Part shown: positions 8,134 through 17,261 of the stretch, in pieces
How the letters are laid out: each line of letters starts with the position of its first letter
Position numbering within the stretch: position 1 is the first letter of the stretch
NCBI GenBank assembly: GCA_024279915.1
Contig: JAJRRB010000053.1
Span: 1 to 58,825 of the forward strand
Direction of reading: 5' to 3'
Length of the DNA: 58,825 bases
DNA from: Deltaproteobacteria bacterium
Lineage (GTDB): Bacteria > Desulfobacterota > Desulfuromonadia > Desulfuromonadales > BM103
Translations under genes and position numbers: made by a program
The notes under the pieces: model-generated
What the model saw: the letters and a program-made list of their open reading frames with translations, nothing else
Database searches by the model: none
Told to the model about the DNA's origin: nothing

Positions 8134-9297
8134 TTAGCTGAGCTCCTTCTGGTAGATGCGATATCGTTTGTAACAAACACTGCCGACCGATTCGATAATT
8201 TTTCGTATGCCATGGTTCTGTTCCAGTATCCAGGACATATCGATCTCCTTCATGCCTTGTTTGCGCGCATTCACATGTAGAGGAGCTATCATCATCAGTG
8301 CCAGAGTCGCCCCCAGTCTGCTCCCCTGATAACGACGTCTGACTCCCATCAGGGGGATTCTTGCTGACTTGGCTCCAACGACTTTCAGGCGCCACAGGAG
8401 TTTCAGCCAGCCAAACGGGAGGAGCCGACCGTTCAAATCCTTGATCATCTCATTAATGTTTGGAAACATAACGATCATGGCGGCTGGTTCTCCATCGACT
8501 TCGGCAATTCTGACCGAGTCAGCGTCCACTAGCAGCTTAAGGTTTTTCCCCAAATCAGCGAATTCCGCCTGAGTAAAAGGAATAAATCCCCAGTTTTCAG
8601 ACCATGCATCTTCAAAAATGTCCCGAATTATTTCAAGGTCTTCCTCGAAACGGTCCCGGCGCATTGTGCGAATCTTGACCCGACCTGCAACCCGTTTGGC
8701 AAGAGCTTCTAAGTGCTGCGGAGGAGAAACCTCAGGATGCACCCGATAGGCGAGCAGGTCCTGCTCTTTGGCAAAGCCCTGTTCTTCAACACGCGGCCCA
8801 TAATAAGGCAGAGCATGACCCAGCATAATTGCCGGTGGGCTATCAAAGCCTTCTACCAGCAAACCGCACTCGTCGTTGACTGACAGGCTGAATGGGCCAC
8901 GAATTCGTCGCATTCCCTTCTGGCGTAGCCACTCTTCAGCTATCTCAAACAGGGCGTGGAATATCTCGGGGTTATCCTCGGCCTCCAGAAAACCAAAAAA
9001 ACCTGTTGCATCATGGTGATGCTGCAAATGGAGTTGATCGACCTGTGCGCTGATTCGTCCAACAACACGATCATCACGGCAGGCTATCCAGGCTTGAAAT
9101 TCAGCATGTTCAAAATAAGGATTTTTGGATGAAAGATGCTCTTTTCTCTCAAATATCAACGGAGGGACCCAACAGGGGTCTTTTGCATACAGTGACCATG
9201 GCAGTTCAATGAATTTTCTCATTAAACGGCTACCAGTAACAGCGATGATCCGTAATCTCCCTGCGTCTATCTTTTTACTTGCGACCCTGTTTTGCAC
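8134..9297 (-). CDS. GNAT-like N-acyltransferase, bacterial ceramide synthase (bCerS) candidate
   Basis: A 387-residue protein with two GNAT-like halves: an N-terminal block with DPCWVPPLIFERKEHL and RGPFSLSVNDECGLLVEGF, and a C-terminal block with MGVRRRYQGSRLGATLALMM, the acyl-CoA-binding-like R-x-x-G-x-G/A region. The motif set, including GHALPYYGPRVEEQGF, matches the large acyltransferase that in Caulobacter adds the second acyl chain to 3-ketosphinganine. It would use acyl chains activated by the divergent acyl-AMP ligase. It heads a - strand operon (with the NTP transferase and beyond), divergent from the ligase, carrier protein and serine palmitoyltransferase genes, which supports the call. 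The start is a GTG at 9297 without a good ribosome site; a start nearer residue 26 is possible. Confidence 0.7.
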   Translation of the reverse strand: MQNRVASKKIDAGRLRIIAVTGSRLMRKFIELPWSLYAKDPCWVPPLIFERKEHLSSKNPYFEHAEFQAWIACRDDRVVGRISAQVDQLHLQHHHDATGFFGFLEAEDNPEIFHALFEIAEEWLRQKGMRRIRGPFSLSVNDECGLLVEGFDSPPAIMLGHALPYYGPRVEEQGFAKEQDLLAYRVHPEVSPPQHLEALAKRVAGRVKIRTMRRDRFEEDLEIIRDIFEDAWSENWGFIPFTQAEFADLGKNLKLLVDADSVRIAEVDGEPAAMIVMFPNINEMIKDLNGRLLPFGWLKLLWRLKVVGAKSARIPLMGVRRRYQGSRLGATLALMMIAPLHVNARKQGMKEIDMSWILEQNHGIRKIIESVGSVCYKRYRIYQKELS

Positions 9298-9393
9298 TGC
9301 GACTCAGTTATCCATTGAAATAGGCTAGTTGTGTGCCAGAAAGAACTGACAAATTGAAGCATAGCTGATACTTCATTAGTATGTAAGAAATTT

Positions 9394-9562
9394 CTAGCAG
9401 CCTTTCGGACAATCAGGGCTGAAGCGAAAATTTGAATGTTTGAGGCCAGATTTTGGCTCATTTGAGAGTAATAGCCGTAGCTATTGGTCGAAAAGGAGCT
9501 GAAATATGGACCAAACAGACGAACTTGCAGCCAGTTTATTGATTGTCCGACAGGCTGCTAGC
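9394..9562. repeat. Long imperfect palindrome (dispersed extragenic element)
   Basis: The outer arms CTAGCAGCCT...CGGACAATCA and TGATTGTCCGA...AGGCTGCTAG are inverted copies. The inner arms GGCCAGATTTTGGCTC and GAGCTGAAATATGGACC also pair imperfectly, and the centre is AATAGC-CGTA-GCTATT near 9478. The whole 169-base segment is therefore one quasi-palindrome. It fills most of the gap between the divergent ceramide operons and carries no gene. It looks like a non-autonomous, MITE-like or REP-like element. Confidence 0.7.
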
Positions 9563-9634
9563 AAAGGAGGACGCACCCTGTGACATATTAGCCACACTAA
9601 ATTGAAAAAAATGCAACAATTACACATTTGTAAT

Positions 9635-9664
9635 TTGACAAATAGTGCCCTATTCCCCTACTCT
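9635..9664 (+). promoter_or_regulatory. Possible promoter for the acyl-AMP ligase operon
   Basis: A perfect -35 box TTGACA at 9635-9640 is followed after 18 bases by TACTCT, a weak -10 box. The ATG at 9714 is about 45 bases further on. If this promoter is used, a GTG start at 9645 is excluded. Confidence 0.3.
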
Positions 9665-9713
9665 ATCGATTGTTTCATATATTGGCATTAACATTGCTTT
9701 TGACACGGGTAAC

Positions 9714-11546
9714 ATGAATTTTCTAAATCCTACTTCGACAGAAAGCCACATCTCTCTTCGAACCGCTGATTTTTCTAACTTGGCAGAAGCACTTGATTAT
9801 GCTGCCAAAGGAATGAGTGGGTTCAATTTCTATGACGGGCGTGGAAAACTCCGCACGGTTCTCCCCTATTCAGTTCTACAGAAAGAAGCTCAGACTCTGG
9901 CAAAGCGTCTACTTGGCCTTAAGTTGGCAAGAGGATCGCGAGTTGCCATTGTCGCGGAAACCCACCCGGATTTTCCGCGTTTCTTTTTTGCTTGTCAATA
10001 TGCTGGCTATACCCCTGTTCCGTTACCTGCCTCAATCCACTTAGGTGGACAGAAAGCTTACGTTGAACAACTGCGCAGCTTGCTGGCGAAAAGTCAGGCA
10101 GACATTGCCGTTGCACCAGTAGAGTTCCTCCCCTTCCTTCAGGAAGCCACAAAAGGGCTGGAACTGAAACTTGTCGGCACACCTCAAGCATTTGATGAAC
10201 TCATAGAATCTTCTGTTGAACTAGCTCCACTACAAGCTGAAGAGACGGCCTATATCCAATACACTTCGGGGAGTACGCTTTTCCCAAGAGGCGTTATGGT
10301 GAGCGGAGCAGCTGTGATGCACAATCTTGCCGGTATCACCAGAGATGGATTGAAAATTCGTAGTGGTGACAGATGTGTCTCCTGGTTGCCCTACTACCAC
10401 GACATGGGGCTGGTCGGCTTTGTCCTGGCCCCCTTGGCTGCACAACTTTCGGTAGATTATCTGGCCACCCGTGATTTTGCCATGCGTCCTCGCCTGTGGC
10501 TGAGCTTGATGTCCGATAATAAAGGGACCATCTCTTTTGGCCCTCCCTTCGGCTATGAGCTCTGTACACGCAGAGTTCGTAGCGATGCCGAGCATTTTGA
10601 CCTCAGTCGCTGGCGTGTTGCTGGAGTTGGCGCAGAAACAATCCGTATTGAGATTCTGGAAGCCTTCACTGAGAAAATGGCCCCCTTTGGCTTTGACCGT
10701 AAAGCTTTTCTAGCCAGCTACGGCATGGCTGAGTGTTCCCTTGCCGTCAGCTTTAGCAAACTTGGACAGGGGGCGACTGTTGATGAAATCAACGCTGAAT
10801 GTTTGTCAGTCAGTCAAGAAGCTCTCCCTGTTGCTGATTTTTCTGAAGACGAGTTGAAAGGCATCCACACCAAAAAACTGGTGGATTGCGGTGTTCCGTT
10901 GCCTGGGCATAAGATTGTTGTGCGTGATGAGCACGGTCAGGCTCTGCCAGATCGAAAATGTGGCACTATTTATGTGCAAGGCCCAAGTGTGATGTGCGGT
11001 TACTTTGGTGACCCTGTTGCAACGGCCAAAGTTCTTTCTGCTGATGGATGGTTGAACACAGGTGACATCGGTTACCTTCATGATGGCAACCTGGTGATCA
11101 CCGGCCGTGAAAAAGATATGATCATTATCAACGGGCGCAACTTATGGCCTCAGGATCTTGAGTTCTATGCAGAGCAGCAACCTGAAATCAGGCCTGGCGA
11201 TGCTTCAGCAATCTCGGTTCCGTCAGCGGATGGCTCAGAAATGGCTGTCATGGTTGTCCAGTACCGAGAAACAAACGAAAGTAAACGATCTGAAATGTTA
11301 AACCGCCTTGCTCGAATTATTCGAGAGGAAGTGGGTATTAACTGCACCATTGAGCTTGTTCCCGCACATACCCTGCCCAGGACTTCTTCAGGAAAACTTT
11401 CCCGCGCTGGCACTCAACGCGATTATTTGCGTCGTCAAGAAGAGCAGAAAAAACTGAGTGTCAAATCTTTGTTTGAAGAACAGAATATGAGTGAGAACAA
11501 TTCTGATTTACGCCTTGCTGCCGTTGGACAAAGGTATGCACATTAA
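9714..11546 (+). CDS. Fatty acyl-AMP ligase / acyl-ACP synthetase of the sphingolipid locus
   Basis: A 610-residue adenylate-forming enzyme of the fatty-acyl-AMP ligase type. Its P-loop is QYTSGSTLFPRGVMVS, the variant with SGST and R found in acyl-AMP ligases rather than SGTTG-x-PK of acyl-CoA ligases. SWLPYYHDMGL, ASYGMAECS and NTGDIGYLHDG follow, and the hinge GREKDMIIINGRNLWPQDLE is clear. The C-terminus has the TSSGKLSRAGT lysine motif and a short extra tail. It would activate a fatty acid and load the carrier protein encoded next. The caulobacterial sphingolipid cluster has an equivalent enzyme. ATG 9714 is chosen because a TTGACA box lies upstream; the frame is open from GTG 9645. Confidence 0.8.
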   Translation: MNFLNPTSTESHISLRTADFSNLAEALDYAAKGMSGFNFYDGRGKLRTVLPYSVLQKEAQTLAKRLLGLKLARGSRVAIVAETHPDFPRFFFACQYAGYTPVPLPASIHLGGQKAYVEQLRSLLAKSQADIAVAPVEFLPFLQEATKGLELKLVGTPQAFDELIESSVELAPLQAEETAYIQYTSGSTLFPRGVMVSGAAVMHNLAGITRDGLKIRSGDRCVSWLPYYHDMGLVGFVLAPLAAQLSVDYLATRDFAMRPRLWLSLMSDNKGTISFGPPFGYELCTRRVRSDAEHFDLSRWRVAGVGAETIRIEILEAFTEKMAPFGFDRKAFLASYGMAECSLAVSFSKLGQGATVDEINAECLSVSQEALPVADFSEDELKGIHTKKLVDCGVPLPGHKIVVRDEHGQALPDRKCGTIYVQGPSVMCGYFGDPVATAKVLSADGWLNTGDIGYLHDGNLVITGREKDMIIINGRNLWPQDLEFYAEQQPEIRPGDASAISVPSADGSEMAVMVVQYRETNESKRSEMLNRLARIIREEVGINCTIELVPAHTLPRTSSGKLSRAGTQRDYLRRQEEQKKLSVKSLFEEQNMSENNSDLRLAAVGQRYAH

Positions 11547-11770
11547 GCTCGTCTCTTCAGCTCTCCTCAAATGAACTCAACTGTGGCAACTATTTTGTTT
11601 ACTGCACTCAATGTTGGTCTTAGCAAAGCGTAGAGTATCTCCATAGAGGCTGGACTGCGACAACCTCGCAGCTATCCGTATAATCGGCTAACCCCGCGGG
11701 TTTCATTTCAAGAAGAAATGGAACGTTTTTTTTATCAACAGCCCTATTCAACCTTTGGAGTTGAACAGCT

Positions 11771-12025
11771 ATGACAACCACCCAATATCATGATATCTTT
11801 AAGCAGGTCGAAGGCCTGCTGCTGCGATATGCCCCGCAACAAGTACCAATTCAGGATGACACAAATCTGATCAACGACCTGGGTTTTGACTCGTTAAAAG
11901 TGATGGACATGCTGAATGAGGTAGAAGATGTTTTCGACATCACCTACCCTTTAAACGACCTGGCGTCGCTCCATACAGTTAGAGACTTTGTCTTACAAAT
12001 TCAAAAGATAATAGAGAATAGTTAA
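11771..12025 (+). CDS. Acyl carrier protein of the sphingolipid locus
   Basis: An 84-residue acyl carrier protein. The phosphopantetheine site is Ser41 in LGFDSLKVMDM, in the usual place, followed by the acidic helix EVEDVFDI. It is distinct from the housekeeping AcpP type in sequence. Its stop codon overlaps the start of the serine palmitoyltransferase gene (TAATG), so the two are translationally coupled. This is the arrangement of AcpR-type carrier proteins that feed acyl chains to serine palmitoyltransferase. The 224 bases upstream hold only short hairpins and no gene. Confidence 0.85.
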   Translation: MTTTQYHDIFKQVEGLLLRYAPQQVPIQDDTNLINDLGFDSLKVMDMLNEVEDVFDITYPLNDLASLHTVRDFVLQIQKIIENS

Positions 12026-13212
12026 TGGGAATTCTAGATAAGCTTAATGCGATAGCAACAACCCGCCAGACATTGCTTCCCGAAGGGGTTGACCCTTTCA
12101 ATGTCGTCATCGAGAAGATTTATTCCTCCACAGAGGGCTCTATTGCCGGGCAAAAGGTTATACTGGCCGGCACCAATAACTACCTTGGGCTGACCTTTGA
12201 CCAGCAATGCATAGAAGCCGCCCAAGAGAGCCTCTCTAAAGAAGGGACGGGAACGACAGGGTCGCGTATGGCAAACGGCACTTTTTCAGGACATCGTGAC
12301 CTGGAACAAGAGCTGGCCCTTTTTTACGGCTGCAGTAATGCAATTGTCTTTTCGACCGGTTTCGTCACAAATCTTGGGATGATTTCCGCATTGACCGGAC
12401 CAGGCGACGTCATTGTTCTGGATGCAGACTCTCATGCAAGCATCTATGATGCCTGCAAGATGAGTGGCGCTGAAATGATCCGCTTCCGCCACAACAATAT
12501 GGTCGATCTGGAAAAAAAGCTTAAGCGCCTGGGGCCACGGACCGCAAAAACCCTGATCATTGTTGAAGGCATATACAGTATGTTGGGTGATTGTGCCCCG
12601 TTAGCAGAGGTTGCGGCCCTTAAGCAAAAATACGGTGCATGGGTGATGGTTGATGAGGCGCATTCTATGGGCGTTCTAGGCGACCATGGCCGTGGTATGG
12701 CAGAGGCTGCTGGTGTTGAACAAGAGGTTGATTTCATCGTCGGTACCTTCAGCAAAAGCCTCGGAGCTATTGGTGGCTACTGCGTCAGCAACCACCCGGA
12801 GTTGGATCTGGTGCGGTACGTCAGTCGCTCTTATGTTTTTACCGCGTCACCCTCACCTTCAACCATTGCATCTGTGCGACAAGCCTTGCGAGTCGTCCAG
12901 TCTAAACCGCAACTACGCACGAAACTCTGGGAAAATGCTGACCGGCTTTACCAGGGGCTCGAAAAGTTGGGCTTAGAGCTTGGCCCTGATCCTGGCCCGA
13001 TAGTCGCAATCCGTGTAGCAACCAGAGAAAAGGCATTGTTTGCCTGGAAATCGCTGTTGGATCAAGGTATCTATGTCAACCTGGTTTTTCCACCGGCTGC
13101 CCCGGCGGGTATGAGTCTTCTACGTTGCAGTATCAGTGCGGCCCATACAGCCGAACAAATTGATTATATACTGAAAGTTTTTTCCGAAATGCAAGACTCA
13201 TTTTCAAATTGA
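12025..13212 (+). CDS. spt: Serine palmitoyltransferase (PLP alpha-oxoamine synthase)
   Basis: A 395-residue PLP enzyme of the alpha-oxoamine synthase family, which condenses serine with a fatty acyl thioester to give 3-ketosphinganine. Visible: NNYLGLT near residue 51, GTGTTGSRM (75-82), the PLP-stacking His in DADSHASIYD, the PLP-aspartate motif VMVDEAHSMG (Asp210, His213) and the Schiff-base lysine K244 in GTFSKSLGAIGG. The relatives KBL, BioF and ALAS share the fold, so the serine specificity rests on the coupled carrier protein, the acyl-AMP ligase and the ceramide-synthase candidate around it. No membrane segment is present, as in soluble bacterial SPTs. Confidence 0.85.
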   Translation: MGILDKLNAIATTRQTLLPEGVDPFNVVIEKIYSSTEGSIAGQKVILAGTNNYLGLTFDQQCIEAAQESLSKEGTGTTGSRMANGTFSGHRDLEQELALFYGCSNAIVFSTGFVTNLGMISALTGPGDVIVLDADSHASIYDACKMSGAEMIRFRHNNMVDLEKKLKRLGPRTAKTLIIVEGIYSMLGDCAPLAEVAALKQKYGAWVMVDEAHSMGVLGDHGRGMAEAAGVEQEVDFIVGTFSKSLGAIGGYCVSNHPELDLVRYVSRSYVFTASPSPSTIASVRQALRVVQSKPQLRTKLWENADRLYQGLEKLGLELGPDPGPIVAIRVATREKALFAWKSLLDQGIYVNLVFPPAAPAGMSLLRCSISAAHTAEQIDYILKVFSEMQDSFSN

Positions 13213-13256
13213 AGCGCAGGTCGAGCAGAGCTAAGCCTGGCATAGGAAGTTCGTTC

Positions 13257-13931
13257 ATGATTAAATGTGTCGCCTTTGATTTCGATGGCACTCTGGTTGA
13301 TTCCAACGACATCAAAAGAGAAACTTTTTTTGAGATCGCTCACCCCTGGGATACTTCGGGTGAAGTTGTTGCTGAAGTCTATGAGCGCTGGCCACTGGCT
13401 GATCGTTATGAAAAAACCCGCAAGATAGCTGAAGGATTAATCAACAGAAAGCTGTTGCCGGAGGGTTCCTCTGTAGAGAGTTGGGGAGCACGTCTGGCGA
13501 GTGATTACACAACACTAGTGGAAAACACCATCACCAGCAGTGCAGAAATGCCTGGTGCGAGCCAGGCCCTCATGAACCTCTCAGAACTGGGTGTGCTGTT
13601 GTTCGTCAATTCAGCCACACCGATCGGGCCATTGCGGCGACTGCTGGAATTGCGTCACTGGGCGCACTTTTTTCGTGCCGTCTATGGTGCAGAAGCTTCT
13701 AAAGCCGACAACCTCAGGAGCATTGCTCTGGAAAGCGACGCAGCCATGAATGAAATCGTCCATGTCGGCGACCAACCCGACGACCTGCGGGGCGCAGAAC
13801 AGTGTAACTGCCACTTTGTCGCCATGGCGGCTGGCAACGTCGTTCCTGTAATCAGAAAGTCTCCCCTTCTTGTCGAAGATTTACGAGAACTGCCTACCCT
13901 GTTTAACAGGATATCCCAAGAGACTGCATGA
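13257..13931 (+). CDS. HAD-superfamily hydrolase (phosphatase)
   Basis: A 224-residue HAD hydrolase. Motif I is FDFDGTLVDS (Asp8, Asp10), motif II is the Ser/Thr in FVNSATP, a lysine lies in GAEASKADNL, and motif IV is HVGDQPDDLRGA. It has a cap of the phosphoglycolate-phosphatase type between motifs I and II. It sits 44 bases after the serine palmitoyltransferase gene in the same operon and might remove a phosphate from a pathway intermediate or head-group; its substrate is not shown. The ATG at 13257 is preceded by AGGAAG; the frame is open slightly further upstream. Confidence 0.75.
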   Translation: MIKCVAFDFDGTLVDSNDIKRETFFEIAHPWDTSGEVVAEVYERWPLADRYEKTRKIAEGLINRKLLPEGSSVESWGARLASDYTTLVENTITSSAEMPGASQALMNLSELGVLLFVNSATPIGPLRRLLELRHWAHFFRAVYGAEASKADNLRSIALESDAAMNEIVHVGDQPDDLRGAEQCNCHFVAMAAGNVVPVIRKSPLLVEDLRELPTLFNRISQETA

Positions 13932-13992
13932 TCAGTTGCTGTCAGATTAATAACTTTTTTCAAGCGTTCTAATAAAGGATAGATAAAATCAA

Positions 13993-14838
13993 ATGATACG
14001 ATATGAAGCTAAATCATGGCCCCCAAAACGTTATATCAAATTGTTTTATAAATATATTCTTGGGTTTAGGCAATGGTTGACACAGGATATTCATATTATT
14101 GATGGGCAGCATGACTATCGATTTCGCTGCGGAACCGTTCGCGTATACCGTCGTTACTTAAAACTTTTCTTAAAGGAACCTGGTACTGTCGATTGGATAA
14201 ATCAAAATGTCAAAGATGGGGATATTTTCTATGATATCGGAGCCAATGTTGGCGTTTACACCATATTTGCAGCCACCCGTACAGGAGATAAGGGCAAAGT
14301 ATATGCATTCGAACCCCATGGAGCCAACTTTGCCCGGTTGATTGACAATATTACGGCCAACGACCTTCAGCAAACTGTCTCTCCTGTCAACTTTGCACTG
14401 CACAACAAAGAGGGCTTTTTCCCTTTTCTTTACGAATCCAGTGCAGTGGGCACATCAAACAGCCAACTTACAGACAGCCGCGATGTAACCAAAGTTAAGA
14501 ATGCAGCACCAATTTGCGAACGGAAGTATGCGACCACCATTGACCATCTTATTGATGCGGGTGAAATCACCCCCCCCCATCACATCAAAATCGATGTGGA
14601 TGGTAATGAATTTCTCATCCTTGAAGGGATGAATCAGCTGCTGTCCAGTATACATCGCCCCATATCAATCCAGGTCGAAATGAATGACCCACATAAACCT
14701 CAGATCCTAGAGTTTTTGAAAAGTCACGGGTATTGTTTAGTACACAAGCATTTCACACGGGCGCAGTCTCGGAAAATCAAGGAAGGTAGCGAACCGGAAT
14801 CACTCGGCTACAATGCGATCTTTCGCCATGAGGGTTGA
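13993..14838 (+). CDS. FkbM-family methyltransferase
   Basis: A 281-residue SAM-dependent methyltransferase. The SAM-binding motif is FYDIGANVGVYTIFAA (about residues 78-93), followed by YAFEPHGANFARL and the FkbM signature HIKIDVDGNEFLILEGM near residue 198. Members O-methylate sugars or polyketides, and in glycan clusters usually surface sugars. The first 150 bases are more AT-rich than the neighbouring genes. It follows the HAD gene by about 60 bases on the same strand, and is convergent with a sulfotransferase gene, so it marks the border between the lipid and glycan genes. Confidence 0.8.
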   Translation: MIRYEAKSWPPKRYIKLFYKYILGFRQWLTQDIHIIDGQHDYRFRCGTVRVYRRYLKLFLKEPGTVDWINQNVKDGDIFYDIGANVGVYTIFAATRTGDKGKVYAFEPHGANFARLIDNITANDLQQTVSPVNFALHNKEGFFPFLYESSAVGTSNSQLTDSRDVTKVKNAAPICERKYATTIDHLIDAGEITPPHHIKIDVDGNEFLILEGMNQLLSSIHRPISIQVEMNDPHKPQILEFLKSHGYCLVHKHFTRAQSRKIKEGSEPESLGYNAIFRHEG

Positions 14839-14892
14839 ACCTCTTTGCAGGAATCCAAACATATTACTTCCTTTCCAGTCGTGGGCCCATCC

Positions 14893-15747
14893 TTATTTTT
14901 TCAGTTTTTGGAATACTGAATCGAAATAACGCAGCACCTTGTTTTTTCCCACCATGGAGGGCAAACGCTGCATGTAGATTGACGAGAACTCTGGTTCAAT
15001 GACCGGGTTGGGCTCTGGTTCCCAGTCATTACAGTCATAGCCAATGAGTTCCATATAAGGCAAAAAAGCCGGCTTAAAAAGATCCATATCCTCTTCGGTA
15101 AACCAGTGGCGCCAGTCTCCGGTGTCTTTTTTCCGGATAACTTTGGCTGTCCCGGACGCACTGGGGACGTTTGCCTCGGCCCGGACCTCGAATCCAAGAT
15201 ATTCATTAAGTACATCGAATTTCTGGGCCACCATATCCTCAAATGTAAACAGGATCCAATCACTCCCCAGACCTTTTACAAATCCACTCATTTCATGGTA
15301 GCGATGCTTTTCTTCATCAATGACCTCTGCGACAGTACGAGGGCTGTCATCGAACCCCGTGTAACGACAGATTTCAGAAAAAGGTATGGACAGGGGATCT
15401 TTTTCTTTTTTTAAAACCAGCTCGAGATGATTTTTAAATTGTTGCTTGCGCCCACCATACCCACCGTGCCATCTATATAACATTCGACTGACCGCTGCAT
15501 CACGAGGATCACGAGACATCCAGATTTTACGATCATAATGTTCCTTACTAAAGTGCTCCCTGAAAACCTCAAAGTTTTTACCTTTACGTTCATCGTAGGT
15601 ATGCTTGTACACAGCATTTTCATATTCGCCAATATGCTTGCCTGGGCGTCCTCCAGAAAAGGAACTACAGTTTGAAAGTCCTCCGGACACCTTATGAACC
15701 ATGACCGTGGTGCCGGTTTTTCCTGTTCCTAATATCACAATTTTCAT
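14893..15747 (-). CDS. Sulfotransferase-like protein
   Basis: A 284-residue protein with the P-loop-like PAPS 5'-phosphosulfate motif ILGTGKTGTT at the very N-terminus and the 3'-phosphate motif MSRDPRDAAVSRMLYRW near residue 80. This is the layout of PAPS-dependent sulfotransferases. It probably sulfates a surface sugar or lipid. The gene lies 11 bases downstream of a surface-carbohydrate gene in the same operon, supporting glycan decoration. The rest of the protein is divergent, so the family call is moderate. Confidence 0.65.
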   Translation of the reverse strand: MKIVILGTGKTGTTVMVHKVSGGLSNCSSFSGGRPGKHIGEYENAVYKHTYDERKGKNFEVFREHFSKEHYDRKIWMSRDPRDAAVSRMLYRWHGGYGGRKQQFKNHLELVLKKEKDPLSIPFSEICRYTGFDDSPRTVAEVIDEEKHRYHEMSGFVKGLGSDWILFTFEDMVAQKFDVLNEYLGFEVRAEANVPSASGTAKVIRKKDTGDWRHWFTEEDMDLFKPAFLPYMELIGYDCNDWEPEPNPVIEPEFSSIYMQRLPSMVGKNKVLRYFDSVFQKLKK

Positions 15748-15757
15748 CTATTAACTC

Positions 15758-17167
15758 CTACGACCGTATCAAAAAAATCTGATCCGATATTTGTTCTGCT
15801 TTCACCTGGCTGTTGTCACCGAGCACCCGTCGAATCTTATATGTTCGATTTATTAACTCTTGGAGCGAAATACCGGGATAACGATGACGATGAAACTCCG
15901 GCGGTGCATCTTTCACCGACAAATACTTGCGAACATATTTTAGCAGGCGTCGATAGTTTGCAAAACCTTTACCTAAAAGACGATCGCTCAATGGGGGGCA
16001 AGGCAGTTCCGGTTGATGTTTCATTTTTTTTTCTAAAACATCTACAATACGCTCACATGCCAACGGTCCATCTTGAGCTGCCAGGTAATGATTGACCAGC
16101 ACCTTCCGTTCAGCGCCATCAGCTGCACCAAGTTCTCCCCTGGTTATTTTTGTTAGAGTTTCCTGCAACTGATCAATATCGAAGCTCTGATGACTAATCA
16201 AATTGGGCAGCCGGTAAAACCCCATATCATATGTTTCATTGATCCGGGCACGGTAGGATATTGCCGGAACATTCATCATATAGGCTTCGACCCCTGTGGT
16301 GCAGCCGTTATGGATAACTACGTCGGTCGCCATTAGCCAGGGGACCACATTGCCTTTATTGGTGACCTTAACACGCTGGCAGTCTTTGGCAATGTCTATG
16401 TACACCTGCTGATTTTCCGTAGGGTGCGGCCGGATGATAATTGTATGGTCCGGATAATTCTGGTCAAGGATAGGAATCAACTCTTTAAAGGCATCAAGAA
16501 TGGCTTCTTTGTGATCACGCAGTCCTTCAGCAAACTTACGGTCCATGCCCACCCCCGCTTTACCAAATTGAGGTTCTTCACCCACATTGTTTGTTGGCTT
16601 AAATAGATTTTGGGCTGGGTAAAAGGCATTCACATGATTAAAGTTTGTATTTAACAGGATAAATTTGCCGTAGGTTTTTAGTATTTCTGCTGCTTCCGGT
16701 TCGTAGAAGGATCGCAACTCAGGTCGCAGCAAATCGCTGCGTGGATTACCGGTGACGTGAATCGGCATGTCCTCCGGGAGGTCGGGGTACTGGCGCCATA
16801 ATTCGGCATTGTCTTCACCCCAGGCAAACAGGTGCGAGTTGTACCGAATTGCGGTCGGCGACAGCCGACGAGAATAATAAGTTTCTGCTGGCAGGTGAAC
16901 CAACGCCTCTTCATCCCAGGTCAGTATTTCGTGCCCGATTTTCTGCATAATACGAAACATTTTGAGATTACGTTCCGTCATACTTTTGTTGAGATACAGG
17001 CTCCTTGGAAAAGACGAAATCCGAAAATCGATCTCGCGATGCGAACCGATAATAACCGAAAAACCCCGCTTTACTGCAATGCAGGCCAGCAGCAATTTGG
17101 GGTCAAGCTCCCGCACCTGGTTTTCTACCGGTATGATCAGGCACGCTTTCTGGTCTTTTATCCTCAC
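15758..17167 (-). CDS. Surface carbohydrate biosynthesis protein, copy 1 (putative transferase)
   Basis: A 469-residue protein of the 'surface carbohydrate biosynthesis protein' family found next to sialic-acid-like gene sets. It starts ACLIIPVENQVRELDPKLLLACIAVKRGF; later segments include LTWDEEAL, the motif TGNPRSDLLRPE and VVIHNGCTTGVEAYMMNVPAISYR. The last resembles the donor-binding part of CDP-glycerol-type and Kdo-type GT-B transferases. A role in transferring a CMP-linked ulosonic acid is inferred. It is a clear paralogue of the next gene upstream, with the two lying head to tail about 95 bases apart. Confidence 0.7.
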   Translation of the reverse strand: MRIKDQKACLIIPVENQVRELDPKLLLACIAVKRGFSVIIGSHREIDFRISSFPRSLYLNKSMTERNLKMFRIMQKIGHEILTWDEEALVHLPAETYYSRRLSPTAIRYNSHLFAWGEDNAELWRQYPDLPEDMPIHVTGNPRSDLLRPELRSFYEPEAAEILKTYGKFILLNTNFNHVNAFYPAQNLFKPTNNVGEEPQFGKAGVGMDRKFAEGLRDHKEAILDAFKELIPILDQNYPDHTIIIRPHPTENQQVYIDIAKDCQRVKVTNKGNVVPWLMATDVVIHNGCTTGVEAYMMNVPAISYRARINETYDMGFYRLPNLISHQSFDIDQLQETLTKITRGELGAADGAERKVLVNHYLAAQDGPLACERIVDVLEKKMKHQPELPCPPLSDRLLGKGFANYRRLLKYVRKYLSVKDAPPEFHRHRYPGISLQELINRTYKIRRVLGDNSQVKAEQISDQIFLIRS

Positions 17168-17261
17168 GAGAGGGATCCTTATTCTTTTACGAGGTCATTT
17201 CTCCGACAGTTTGTTGGGTCAGAGTTCGGCATCAAACTGCAGGCAGTCAGCAGCCTATTTT

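Noticed and set aside
8132-8395. An N-terminal extension of the NTP transferase gene to 8395
   Set aside because: These codons merely shadow the upstream acyltransferase gene. An ATG with AAGGAG at 8131 fits the family start.
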